Shown here in pieces: positions 43,153-49,395 of a DNA stretch of 49,395 nucleotides (position 1 is its first letter; each line of letters begins with the position of its first letter). The notes under the pieces are model-generated. The model saw nothing but the letters and a program-made list of their open reading frames with translations. It had not been told where the DNA came from and ran no database searches. This stretch comes from Bordetella parapertussis (lineage in GTDB: Bacteria; Pseudomonadota; Gammaproteobacteria; Burkholderiales; SG8-39): NCBI GenBank assembly GCA_945862265.1, contig CAMAXP010000008.1:64543-113937 (forward strand), in the 5' to 3' direction. A program made the position numbers and the translations under genes.

Positions 43153-44715
43153 TTATTTGCCCGACGTCGTATCCATCAACGAGCGACGCAGGACCTTGCC
43201 GTTGGCGGACTTCGGCAGGACATCGACGAAATCGAACACCTGCGGGACCTTGTTCCGCGCAATGCGCGACTTTAGCGCCGTGCGCAGCTTCTCTGCATAG
43301 CCACCGGTGATTGCGTCTCCCGTCGTCAGCGGTGCCTTCAGCACAACGACCGCGCGGATCAGGTTCCCGTCAGTGGTGCTGGGAGCAGGGAGGACGCAGG
43401 CCTCGGCGACCACGGCCTGCTCAAGCAGCGCATTTTCGATTTCGATGGGAACAATGAAGATCCCGCGGCTCTTGAAGCAGTCGTCCCCGCGCCCGGCAAT
43501 CCAGAAATAGCCGTCCTCATCCTTGCGAGCAAGGTCGCCGGTGTGGAAAAGGCCGTCGTGAACCACGGCGGCGGTCTTCTCCGGATCCTTGTGGTAGCCG
43601 AGAAAGAGGCTTGGATTGTCTGTTCCGAAAACGAGTTGGCCTATTTCGCCCTGTGGTACCGGGTTTAGTTCGTCGTCCACGATTTCTGCCGTCACGTCCC
43701 AGGGAATGCCCACTGACCCTGGTTTGATCGGCAGCAGCGGGCTCTGTCCCAGCACCATCTGGTACTCCGAAATGCCATAGTGCTCGAAGATGTCTGTCCC
43801 GAACCTCTGCTTCCACGCGGTCAGCGGCGCGGCGCCGAGCGCCTCGCCGCTCGCGTTGCATGCGCGCAGGCTAGACAGGTCGTAGTCCTTTTCGATTCCG
43901 TCGATGGCCAGCGTGCGGCGGTAAAGCGTCGGGACCGCATAGGCGACCGTCACCCGGAACCGCGCAATGCTCTCGAGGAATTTTTCCGGCGAGGCGCGAT
44001 CCTCGAGGATGGCTCCGGTGATTCCGTTGCGCAGGGCGAACAGCACGTTGTGCCCGAGCAGGCTGATGAAACTCCATTCGCCGGCGGCCAGTGCGATGTC
44101 GTCCGGCTCGGGCGGCAGGCGCAACCGGTTGGCGTCGCCGCGCCCGATGATCCAGCGATTGGCATGGACTATGCCTTTCGGTCGGCCCGTGGTGCCCGAG
44201 GTGTAGCACATCAGTGCGGGCTCGTCGGCGCCGGTGTCCGCGATGTCCACACTGCCTTCCCGGACCATGTCTTCGTAGACACCCTCACCGGGCCCTGCGC
44301 CCCGGGCGACGATGAGCCCCTTGGGCAACCTATCGGCAAGCTCACGCAGCGGCCCGGCCAGTTCGGCCAGCGCAACTGCGGCGACCGCATCGCTGTGCCC
44401 GAGCACGTATTCCACGTCATCGAGCCCCGCAGCGGAGTTCTGCATTACCGGCACGGCGCCGAGCTTCGCCAGTCCCAGGAAAGCCACGGCAAATTCGATG
44501 CAGTTCCAGGTTCGGAGCAGCACCCGGTCTCCGCGCGCGATGCCTCGCGCCGCGCAGGACGCGGCGAATGCACCTGACTGGGCGTCAAGTTGCGCGTAGG
44601 TGAGGTGACCGAGCGGACCGACCAGCGCCACCTTGCCGCCGAGCCCCTTGCCGAGTGCGCCGGCCAGGGCCTCGCGCGCGATGTTTAGGCGTGCCGGGAT
44701 CATCCGGCCCGGCAT
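43153..44715 (-). CDS. AMP-dependent CoA ligase (benzoate-CoA ligase-like)
   Basis: 520 residues from ATG 44715 (ATG 44703 is an alternative); the frame further upstream is a shadow of the crotonase gene. ANL motifs: CYTSGTTGRPKGIVHANRW, FEHYGISEYQM, GDLARKDEDGYFWIAGRGDD and the C-terminal lysine in KSANGKVLRR. The hinge reads FKSRGIFIVPIEIENAL, close to benzoate-CoA ligases. It would activate an aromatic or short carboxylic acid before the crotonase acts. 25 bases separate it from the Bug gene downstream. Confidence 0.9.
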   Translation of the reverse strand: MPGRMIPARLNIAREALAGALGKGLGGKVALVGPLGHLTYAQLDAQSGAFAASCAARGIARGDRVLLRTWNCIEFAVAFLGLAKLGAVPVMQNSAAGLDDVEYVLGHSDAVAAVALAELAGPLRELADRLPKGLIVARGAGPGEGVYEDMVREGSVDIADTGADEPALMCYTSGTTGRPKGIVHANRWIIGRGDANRLRLPPEPDDIALAAGEWSFISLLGHNVLFALRNGITGAILEDRASPEKFLESIARFRVTVAYAVPTLYRRTLAIDGIEKDYDLSSLRACNASGEALGAAPLTAWKQRFGTDIFEHYGISEYQMVLGQSPLLPIKPGSVGIPWDVTAEIVDDELNPVPQGEIGQLVFGTDNPSLFLGYHKDPEKTAAVVHDGLFHTGDLARKDEDGYFWIAGRGDDCFKSRGIFIVPIEIENALLEQAVVAEACVLPAPSTTDGNLIRAVVVLKAPLTTGDAITGGYAEKLRTALKSRIARNKVPQVFDFVDVLPKSANGKVLRRSLMDTTSGK

Positions 44716-44749
44716 ATCTGTCTTTACTGAGTATTCGCCCAAGCCGGCC

Positions 44750-45637
44750 TCAGAACGGCGAGTTGTCGTAGTACGGGCCGCGGTACTCGGCCTTGCGCTT
44801 GCCGAGGAATGCGCGAATGCCTTCCTGGCAATCCTTGGTGCGCGTGATCTCCTTGATGGCATCCAGCTCGCGTCCCCAGCCTTCCTCGGTCCGGTTGGTA
44901 TTCCAGTAATGCTTGACGAGCTGCTTGGCGTAGCGCACCGACAAGTAGGGGTTCGAAGCCACTTGCGCGGCAAACGTCAGCGACTCCTCCATCAGCTTCT
45001 CGTGCGGGATCACGCGCTCCACCAGGCCGATGCGTTCCGCCTCGGTCGCATCGATGATCCGGCCGGTCAGGATCAGTTCGAGGGCTTTGCCGACGCCGAC
45101 GAGCTTGGGCAGGTTGCGCGCACCGCCCGACTCCGGGAGGAACCCAGCCGGCACGGCGACTTCGCCCAGCTTGGCGCGATCCGAGGCAAAGCGCATGTCG
45201 CAAAGCGTGCACAACTCCAGCCCGATGCCCACCGCAGGCCCGTTGATGGCCGCAATGGTGATGGCCTCGAGGTCTTCGAATTTTCGGAAGCAGCGCTGCA
45301 GCACGGAGTGGCGCAGGTCGTTGAAGAAGTAGTGGGCCAGTTCCTTGTAGGGACCGAAATTGCCCATGTCGAAGTCCTCTTCCCCGGCGCCAAGCGGCCC
45401 GGCCTCTGACTTGAGGTCGCCACCGGCCGAAAAGCCGCGCCCGGCACCGGTGATGACGATCACGCGCACGTGGCTCTGGTGCCGGATTTCGTCGAGCAGG
45501 ATGTCCAGTTCGACGCGCATCTTCACGTCGACGGCATTCAGGAAATCCGGGCGGTTCAGGGTAATAACCCCGATGGTCTTTTCCTCTGGGCGCAGTGGAT
45601 TGGGCAGAACTTCCCAAGTGAGCGTCTTGTATTCCAT
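44750..45637 (-). CDS. Enoyl-CoA hydratase/isomerase family protein
   Basis: 295 residues, longer than usual crotonases because of an insertion after FSAGGDLK (SEAGPLGAGEEDFDMGNF). Both catalytic glutamates appear present: GIGLELCTLCD and LGEVAVPAGFLPESGG. Contrast with the crotonase at 18756, which lacks both. First gene of the operon running to HyuB. It probably acts on the acyl-CoA made by the adjoining ligase, possibly as a ring-opening or hydrating step. Confidence 0.9.
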   Translation of the reverse strand: MEYKTLTWEVLPNPLRPEEKTIGVITLNRPDFLNAVDVKMRVELDILLDEIRHQSHVRVIVITGAGRGFSAGGDLKSEAGPLGAGEEDFDMGNFGPYKELAHYFFNDLRHSVLQRCFRKFEDLEAITIAAINGPAVGIGLELCTLCDMRFASDRAKLGEVAVPAGFLPESGGARNLPKLVGVGKALELILTGRIIDATEAERIGLVERVIPHEKLMEESLTFAAQVASNPYLSVRYAKQLVKHYWNTNRTEEGWGRELDAIKEITRTKDCQEGIRAFLGKRKAEYRGPYYDNSPF

Positions 45638-45785
45638 GGGGATTCCTTTTCCTTGTCTCTGGGATAGGTCGGTGCAGCATCCCCGGGATCGGGGCGCATT
45701 GGATGGTACGGTGCAACGACTCGCATAGGCTACGCGGGCTTGCCACCCGGATCAACAGGGAATCGCGGGTGTTTTGCTACTGGTG

Positions 45786-46763
45786 CTACGGCACGACAGG
45801 CGTTGCTGTGGGAAGCGGAACGCCGCGCTTCTGCATTTCCACGCGAACCAGGTCCGGCCGGTCGCTGATGATGCCGTCCACGCCGAGCTCGAGCATCCTT
45901 GCGATGTCGGCTGGCTCGTTCACGGTCCACACGACGACCGCGAGCCCCAGCGACTTCGCCTCGGCCAGTTTCGCCGCGTCCAGGTCGGCGAAGAACGGCG
46001 ACCAGGTGTGGCCTCCCGCGGCCTTTACCATCTTCGGCACCGACCCGTGGCGCTCGATCTGCAGGCCCGCGGTCCATGCCGAACCGGGGGCGACGTTGTC
46101 GAGCCATTTTTGCTGCGCGGTGAGGTAAACGGTGGGGATCTCCGGCGCCTCGGCCTGCACGACCTTGAGCGTGCGCCAGTCGAAAGACTGGATGCTCGAG
46201 CGCGCCGCCATGCCCCCTTCGCGGATCGTGCGGACAAGGGCGCGGGCGAAGGCCTCCGGGGGCAGCGTCGCCTGCGGCGCGCGCGGGTCGATCTTGGTCT
46301 CGATGTTGAAGCGCACTGCGGTGTTGCCGGAGCGCTTTACCAGGTCGAACAGGTCGGCGAGCTTCGGGATGCGCGTCCCGTCGGCGGGGACTTGGGCGGG
46401 GTAGCGTTTGCCATAGGGCGTGGCCGGGTTGAGCCGGCCCACGTCGTAACGCGCCAGCTCAGCGTAAGTGATTGAAACGATCGCCGGGCCGTGCGCCGTA
46501 AGCCACGCGCCGTCGGGCCCGCGGGTCGTGTCCGGGTGCAGGAAGGGTTCGTGGGAGATGACGACCACGCCGTCCCGCGTGACGCCGGTGTCGAATTCGA
46601 GCGTGGTGACGCCGAGCGACAGCGCGGCGGCGAAAGCGGGCAGGGTGTTCTCAGGGGCAAGGCCCCGCGCACCGCGGTGACCCTGGAGGTCGAAGGCGTG
46701 CGCCCCCACGGCGAGGGCGGCCAGCGCGGCGGCCAGGGCCGCCCTTAGCGCGTGCCCAGCCAT
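45786..46763 (-). CDS. Glycerophosphodiester phosphodiesterase
   Basis: 325 residues with a signal peptide (AALAAALAALAVGAHA), therefore periplasmic. GDPD active-site set: H29 (QGHRGARG), E38 (PENT), E56 and D58 (EFD), H71 (SHEPF). Hydrolyses glycerophosphodiesters to glycerol 3-phosphate and an alcohol. It ends in PLPTATPVVP. A short basic-protein gene precedes it, with a one-base overlap at 46763. Confidence 0.92.
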   Translation of the reverse strand: MAGHALRAALAAALAALAVGAHAFDLQGHRGARGLAPENTLPAFAAALSLGVTTLEFDTGVTRDGVVVISHEPFLHPDTTRGPDGAWLTAHGPAIVSITYAELARYDVGRLNPATPYGKRYPAQVPADGTRIPKLADLFDLVKRSGNTAVRFNIETKIDPRAPQATLPPEAFARALVRTIREGGMAARSSIQSFDWRTLKVVQAEAPEIPTVYLTAQQKWLDNVAPGSAWTAGLQIERHGSVPKMVKAAGGHTWSPFFADLDAAKLAEAKSLGLAVVVWTVNEPADIARMLELGVDGIISDRPDLVRVEMQKRGVPLPTATPVVP

Positions 46764-47002
46764 CAGGTCCCTGGTTTTCGTTTCCCGGATTTCTTTTCGG
46801 CCAGTTTGGCTTTCTCCAGCGCCGTGACCTTGCGCAACTCCGCCTCCCGGTCGTCCTTGCGCTTCTGGATCTCCGCCAGCACTTCCTCGGGGGTCGGCGG
46901 GTTCCAGTCGAGGAACTTCGGCCGGTTCCGGGCGAAGAATTCGCTGGAGGACTCCTTCGGAGCGGTCGTTTTAGCCTTCGTCTTCTTGGCCTGCGCCATC
47001 AT
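46763..47002 (-). CDS. Small basic hypothetical protein
   Basis: 79 residues from ATG 47002 (or 46999), with a GGGGA ribosome site. Lysine-rich ends flank the core FFARNRPKFLDWNPPTPEEV LAEI, predicted helical (PEEVLAEIQKRKDDREAELR). No enzyme motif; not recognised. The charged composition could suit nucleic-acid or protein binding. Overlaps the GDPD gene end by one base and is overlapped at its 5' end by the 68-residue ORF at 46971-47177. Confidence 0.6.
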   Translation of the reverse strand: MMAQAKKTKAKTTAPKESSSEFFARNRPKFLDWNPPTPEEVLAEIQKRKDDREAELRKVTALEKAKLAEKKSGKRKPGT

Positions 47003-47177
47003 TCGTCCCCTGTGCGGTCGTCCTGCCGCTCTTGTCGCGCTGCGTGTTTGCAAGGTTGAAGGTCGTGTACGGCCCCCTCACGGTGCGTGCCTGCCTCGGT
47101 GTGGCCGCCTGCTTTTCGGCAGTCAGGATCCCGCACCAGAAAGAAGGCCTGGCCGGACCGGTCTTGATGTCTTGCAT
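46971..47177 (-). CDS. Small hypothetical protein with strong ribosome site
   Basis: 68 residues starting MQDIKTGPARPSFWCGILTA and ending in an acidic GQEDEG. Not recognised. The case for a real gene is a very strong ribosome site, GGAGGGGAAAC, directly before the ATG. It overlaps the next gene by 32 bases in another frame, unusual for two real genes, so either may be spurious or the pair may be translationally linked. Confidence 0.4.
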   Translation of the reverse strand: MQDIKTGPARPSFWCGILTAEKQAATPRQARTVRGPYTTFNLANTQRDKSGRTTAQGTNDGAGQEDEG

Positions 47178-47316
47178 GTTTCCCCTCCCCGAGGGCTGGC
47201 GTGCGGTGTCTACTGTAGTCCTTCTGAGGGCTGCCGTGGGAGGAATCCTCGATTGACGCAGATCAATCGGCGCCAGGCGGGGCGCGCGAGAATCGGTGTA
47301 TCAACGGGAGCAAGCC

Positions 47317-48228
47317 ATGGAATGCGCCGTCCTTTTTGCCGATGTCGCCGGAAGCACGGCACTGTACGAAGTCCTCGGGGACGAGCGCGCCTTCGCGCTG
47401 GTCGAAAACTGCCTGCTGACGATGTCAGCGTGCACCACCGAAGTCCACGGCCGCGTGGTGAAGACCATCGGCGACGCGGTGATGTCGGTTTTCAAGGACG
47501 CCGACGATGCGGCCGCGGCCGCGGCCGAGATGCAGTTTCGTGTGGACAAGCTCGGGCCGGCGGTCGGGGTCCGGCTCGGCGTGCGCGTGGGATTCCACTT
47601 CGGCCCGGTGGTCGAGCGGGACGACGACGTGTTCGGCGATACGGTCAACCTCGCCTCGCGGCTGTGCGACCTTGCCTCCAAGGGCCAGATCATTACCGAC
47701 CAGGGGACGGCCGGGCACCTGTCGAACCTCTACACGCCGAACCTGAGGAAGCTGTTTTCGATCCCCGTGAAGGGCAAGGAACAGGAGGTGGACCTCATCG
47801 AAATCGTCTGGCAGACCGCGACCGAGGAGATGACCTCGATCGTGACGCAGCCGGCCAATCCTGCGGCCGGGCGCGCATTGCTCGAGATCGAGCTCGACGG
47901 CGCCCGCATCGAAATGGGCCCGCAGCGGCGCAAGGTCACCTTCGGGCGCGACCACGAAGCGGACTACACGATCCACAACGCCAAGGTGTCCCGCGCGCAC
48001 GCGATGATCGAGCGGCGGCGCGAGCATTTCGTGCTCGTGGACCACAGCTCCAACGGCACCTTCGTGACCCTCGAGGGGAAACCCGAGCTGAAAGTGCAGC
48101 ACGAGGAGATCACGCTCCTCGGGCACGGTTGGATCGCCTTCGGCCAGCCGCGCGCGGAGGCCGTACAGGTGGTGGAGTTCCGCAGCGTGGAAACTTGGCG
48201 GCCGGAGCGGGATCCGGTCCCCGCCTGA
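47317..48228 (+). CDS. Adenylate/guanylate cyclase domain protein with FHA domain
   Basis: 303 residues from ATG 47317, preceded by GGGAG; a GTG at 47296 is less likely. The class III cyclase catalytic domain has metal aspartates D9 (VLFADVAGST) and D53 (KTIGDAVMSVF), with N111 and R115 in GDTVNLASRL as transition-state residues. The C-terminal FHA domain has the R211 turn (FGRDHEADYTIH), S225/H228 (SRAHAM) and N246 (SSNGTF), which bind phosphothreonine. A soluble cytoplasmic cyclase controlled by kinase signalling is likely. Confidence 0.92.
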   Translation: MECAVLFADVAGSTALYEVLGDERAFALVENCLLTMSACTTEVHGRVVKTIGDAVMSVFKDADDAAAAAAEMQFRVDKLGPAVGVRLGVRVGFHFGPVVERDDDVFGDTVNLASRLCDLASKGQIITDQGTAGHLSNLYTPNLRKLFSIPVKGKEQEVDLIEIVWQTATEEMTSIVTQPANPAAGRALLEIELDGARIEMGPQRRKVTFGRDHEADYTIHNAKVSRAHAMIERRREHFVLVDHSSNGTFVTLEGKPELKVQHEEITLLGHGWIAFGQPRAEAVQVVEFRSVETWRPERDPVPA

Positions 48229-48236
48229 GCGGGGCA

Positions 48237-48413
48237 CGGCGCTGTCGTCAGGACCTGGGCCGGGACTCCCAGGTTCAGGTCTATCGCCTTCCGGTCACTT
48301 CAGGTACATCCGCCAAGCCAGTGAGGGCTTGTGGACGTGCGCAACGGTGACACATTGGTCGGCGAATCGGTGCTCCCAGCTTGGTCCGGGTCCAGATCCT
48401 GACGACAGCGCCG
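48237..48413. repeat. 177-bp element with near-perfect terminal inverted repeats
   Basis: Arms at 48237-48266 and 48384-48413 are inverted copies matching at 27 of 30 positions; the outer 17 bases (CGGCGCTGTCGTCAGGA) match perfectly. The interior (117 bases) holds no convincing ORF. Within the left arm and just past it is a 7-base hairpin (ACCTGGG 48253-48259 with CCCAGGT 48268-48274). No clear target duplication flanks it. The form suits a MITE or an IS remnant stripped of its transposase. It fills most of the 246-base gap between the cyclase-FHA and DUF1499 genes. Confidence 0.65.
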
Positions 48414-48474
48414 GCTGGTGAATACTGCGTTCCAGCAGCTGGCACTAATTTTATCGTCAGGCCCGGGGAAACCT

Positions 48475-49218
48475 TTAGCCGAGCTTCGCCCGGATCTTCG
48501 CGCCGATGGCGCGGATGCGCTTGGCGTTCACGCCGAAGTCGCTGCGCCCGACCCGCGACATGGAGCGGATGTCGATGCGCGTGCCGCCGTCCTGGGCGAC
48601 CACGCGGAGCACCACGTCGTCCTTGAAGCCGAACAGCATCGACGTCGCCACGGCCTCGATGCGGCCCTGTACCGGGTCGAAGTCGCTGATCTCGAAGCCG
48701 AGGTCCGTGAGGCTGGCTGTGGCGGCTTCGAACGCCCTGGGGGCGGGCACGGCGAGGACGAGCGGCGCGATGTCAGGGTAGGCCGCCTTCTGCAGGTCGC
48801 CGACCTTGGGGCCTTCGTAGGCCAACGGGTGGTCGTCCTTGACGCGCAGCGTGGCCGCACGCACGAAGGCCGGCGGGTTGGCGAGGTCGGTGGTGATGTC
48901 GTGGATGCGCGGCAGGCTGTCGGCGGTCTGGCGCAGGTGGTAGGGAGCGTAGGCGGTGACGCTCGCGATAACCACGCCGAGCGCGCCCATGACGATGGCG
49001 GTGTTTCCCGCCTTGCGGGCAAACGCGACGGCCAGTGCAACAAGCGTGACGATGCCCGTGCAGGTTGCCACCCAGAATACGTAGCCGAGCGTGGCGATGC
49101 CGGTGCGGAAGTGCCACAGGCCGTAGCGATAGCCCAGTCCTGCGCCGAGCGCCGTGACCGCGCAGGCCGCGGCCACCACGAACCCTGTCTTTGCCACTAG
49201 TGCCGAGAGTTTGGTCAT
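48475..49218 (-). CDS. DUF1499 family membrane protein
   Basis: 247 residues from ATG 49218, with an AGGAGG ribosome site. Three or four N-terminal membrane helices are followed by a soluble domain containing ITTDLANPPAF and a C-terminal core (FGFKDDVVLRVVAQ, TRIDIRSMSRVGRSDFGVNA) typical of DUF1499. Function unknown. The gene ends at the 3' side of the inverted-repeat element; the IS630-type transposase start lies divergently upstream. Confidence 0.85.
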   Translation of the reverse strand: MTKLSALVAKTGFVVAAACAVTALGAGLGYRYGLWHFRTGIATLGYVFWVATCTGIVTLVALAVAFARKAGNTAIVMGALGVVIASVTAYAPYHLRQTADSLPRIHDITTDLANPPAFVRAATLRVKDDHPLAYEGPKVGDLQKAAYPDIAPLVLAVPAPRAFEAATASLTDLGFEISDFDPVQGRIEAVATSMLFGFKDDVVLRVVAQDGGTRIDIRSMSRVGRSDFGVNAKRIRAIGAKIRAKLG

Positions 49219-49333
49219 TGCTTCGAGTCCTCCTGTCGCGATGCAAACGATGCTAGTGTAGTGCTTCGTAATTAATAGAACCAAATGCGTTTCGTCGAGT
49301 CCAACGATTATCAGAAGCGTTTTGGAGACGACG

Positions 49334-49395
49334 ATGCGAGTGGCAAGTACGATCGAACTGGACGACGCGCAACGGGAGAAGCTGGTGAAGCTTGC
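49334..49395 (+). mobile_element. IS630-type transposase, first 20 codons
   Basis: The ATG at 49334, with a GGAG ribosome site 7 bases before it, starts MRVASTIELDDAQREKLVKL and runs off the window edge. This N-terminus is typical of IS630-family transposases, whose next residues form the first helix-turn-helix. The left end of the element should lie between 49219 and 49333; the A+T-rich stretch 49258-49290 is the likeliest place. Only 20 codons are visible, so the call is provisional. Confidence 0.55.

Noticed and set aside
48253..48274. GC hairpin after the cyclase-FHA gene as a rho-independent terminator
   Set aside because: No T-run follows, and the stem lies within and just beyond the arm of the larger inverted-repeat element.

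Overview
High-GC, densely packed bacterial chromosome segment. The abundance of Bug/TctC periplasmic receptors (eight here), together with DUF2970, HutD, a MocR regulator, CaiB/crotonase modules and aromatic-acid genes, points to a betaproteobacterium of the Burkholderiales type. It is probably a soil, groundwater or sediment organism that grows on aromatic acids. This affiliation is inferred from gene content; no rRNA or tRNA gene was seen.

Layout. 3-1792: end of a fatty-acid/AMP ligase and a convergent EamA exporter. 1815-3362: methyltransferase. 3508-8139: a plus-strand five-gene cassette (Rieske oxygenase, Bug receptor, intradiol dioxygenase, lactone hydrolase, SDR) that reads as one aromatic-ring degradation route. 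8160-13117: CHAD protein, ferritin-like diiron protein, a GNAT-SDR-Bug operon, HutD. 13127-16901: small DUF protein, D-threonine-aldolase-like enzyme with a HAD partner, nucleotidyltransferase with its own AT-rich control region, PIN protein. 16908-20719: SDR, Bug, crotonase, CaiB CoA-transferase. 20816-22318: two damaged genes (small membrane protein, multiheme cytochrome c). 22369-27617: TAXI protein, Bug, pobA, a divergent MocR regulator, DUF2970. 27692-31393: SDR, then a Bug-SDR-epoxide hydrolase operon. 31478-32783: three gene remnants joined end to end (cyclase sensor, Sel1 protein, amidohydrolase). 32792-36602: a class III extradiol dioxygenase pair with an amidohydrolase and a Bug receptor. 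36648-45637: rhomboid, Bug, then a crotonase-CoA ligase-Bug-HyuA-HyuB operon. 45786-49395: GDPD, small ORFs, cyclase-FHA protein, a 177-bp element with inverted ends, a DUF1499 protein and the start of an IS630-type transposase at the window edge.

How the genes fit together. Hydroxybenzoate is hydroxylated by PobA to protocatechuate. Protocatechuate or related catechols could then be opened by the intradiol enzyme (5758) or by the LigAB-type extradiol enzyme (32792-33933). CoA ligases, crotonases and a CoA-transferase handle acyl-CoA steps. Each catabolic unit carries its own Bug receptor, but no TctA/TctB membrane subunits are present. Genes are tightly coupled (many ATGA overlaps), and four convergent pairs share a 4-base stop overlap (CTAG or CTAA). 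The most unusual signals are the cluster of deletion scars at 20.8-22.3 and 31.5-32.8 kb, the inverted-repeat element at 48237-48413, the palindromic control region at 16421-16453, and the unusual pairing of a lone PcaH with a LigI-like hydrolase.
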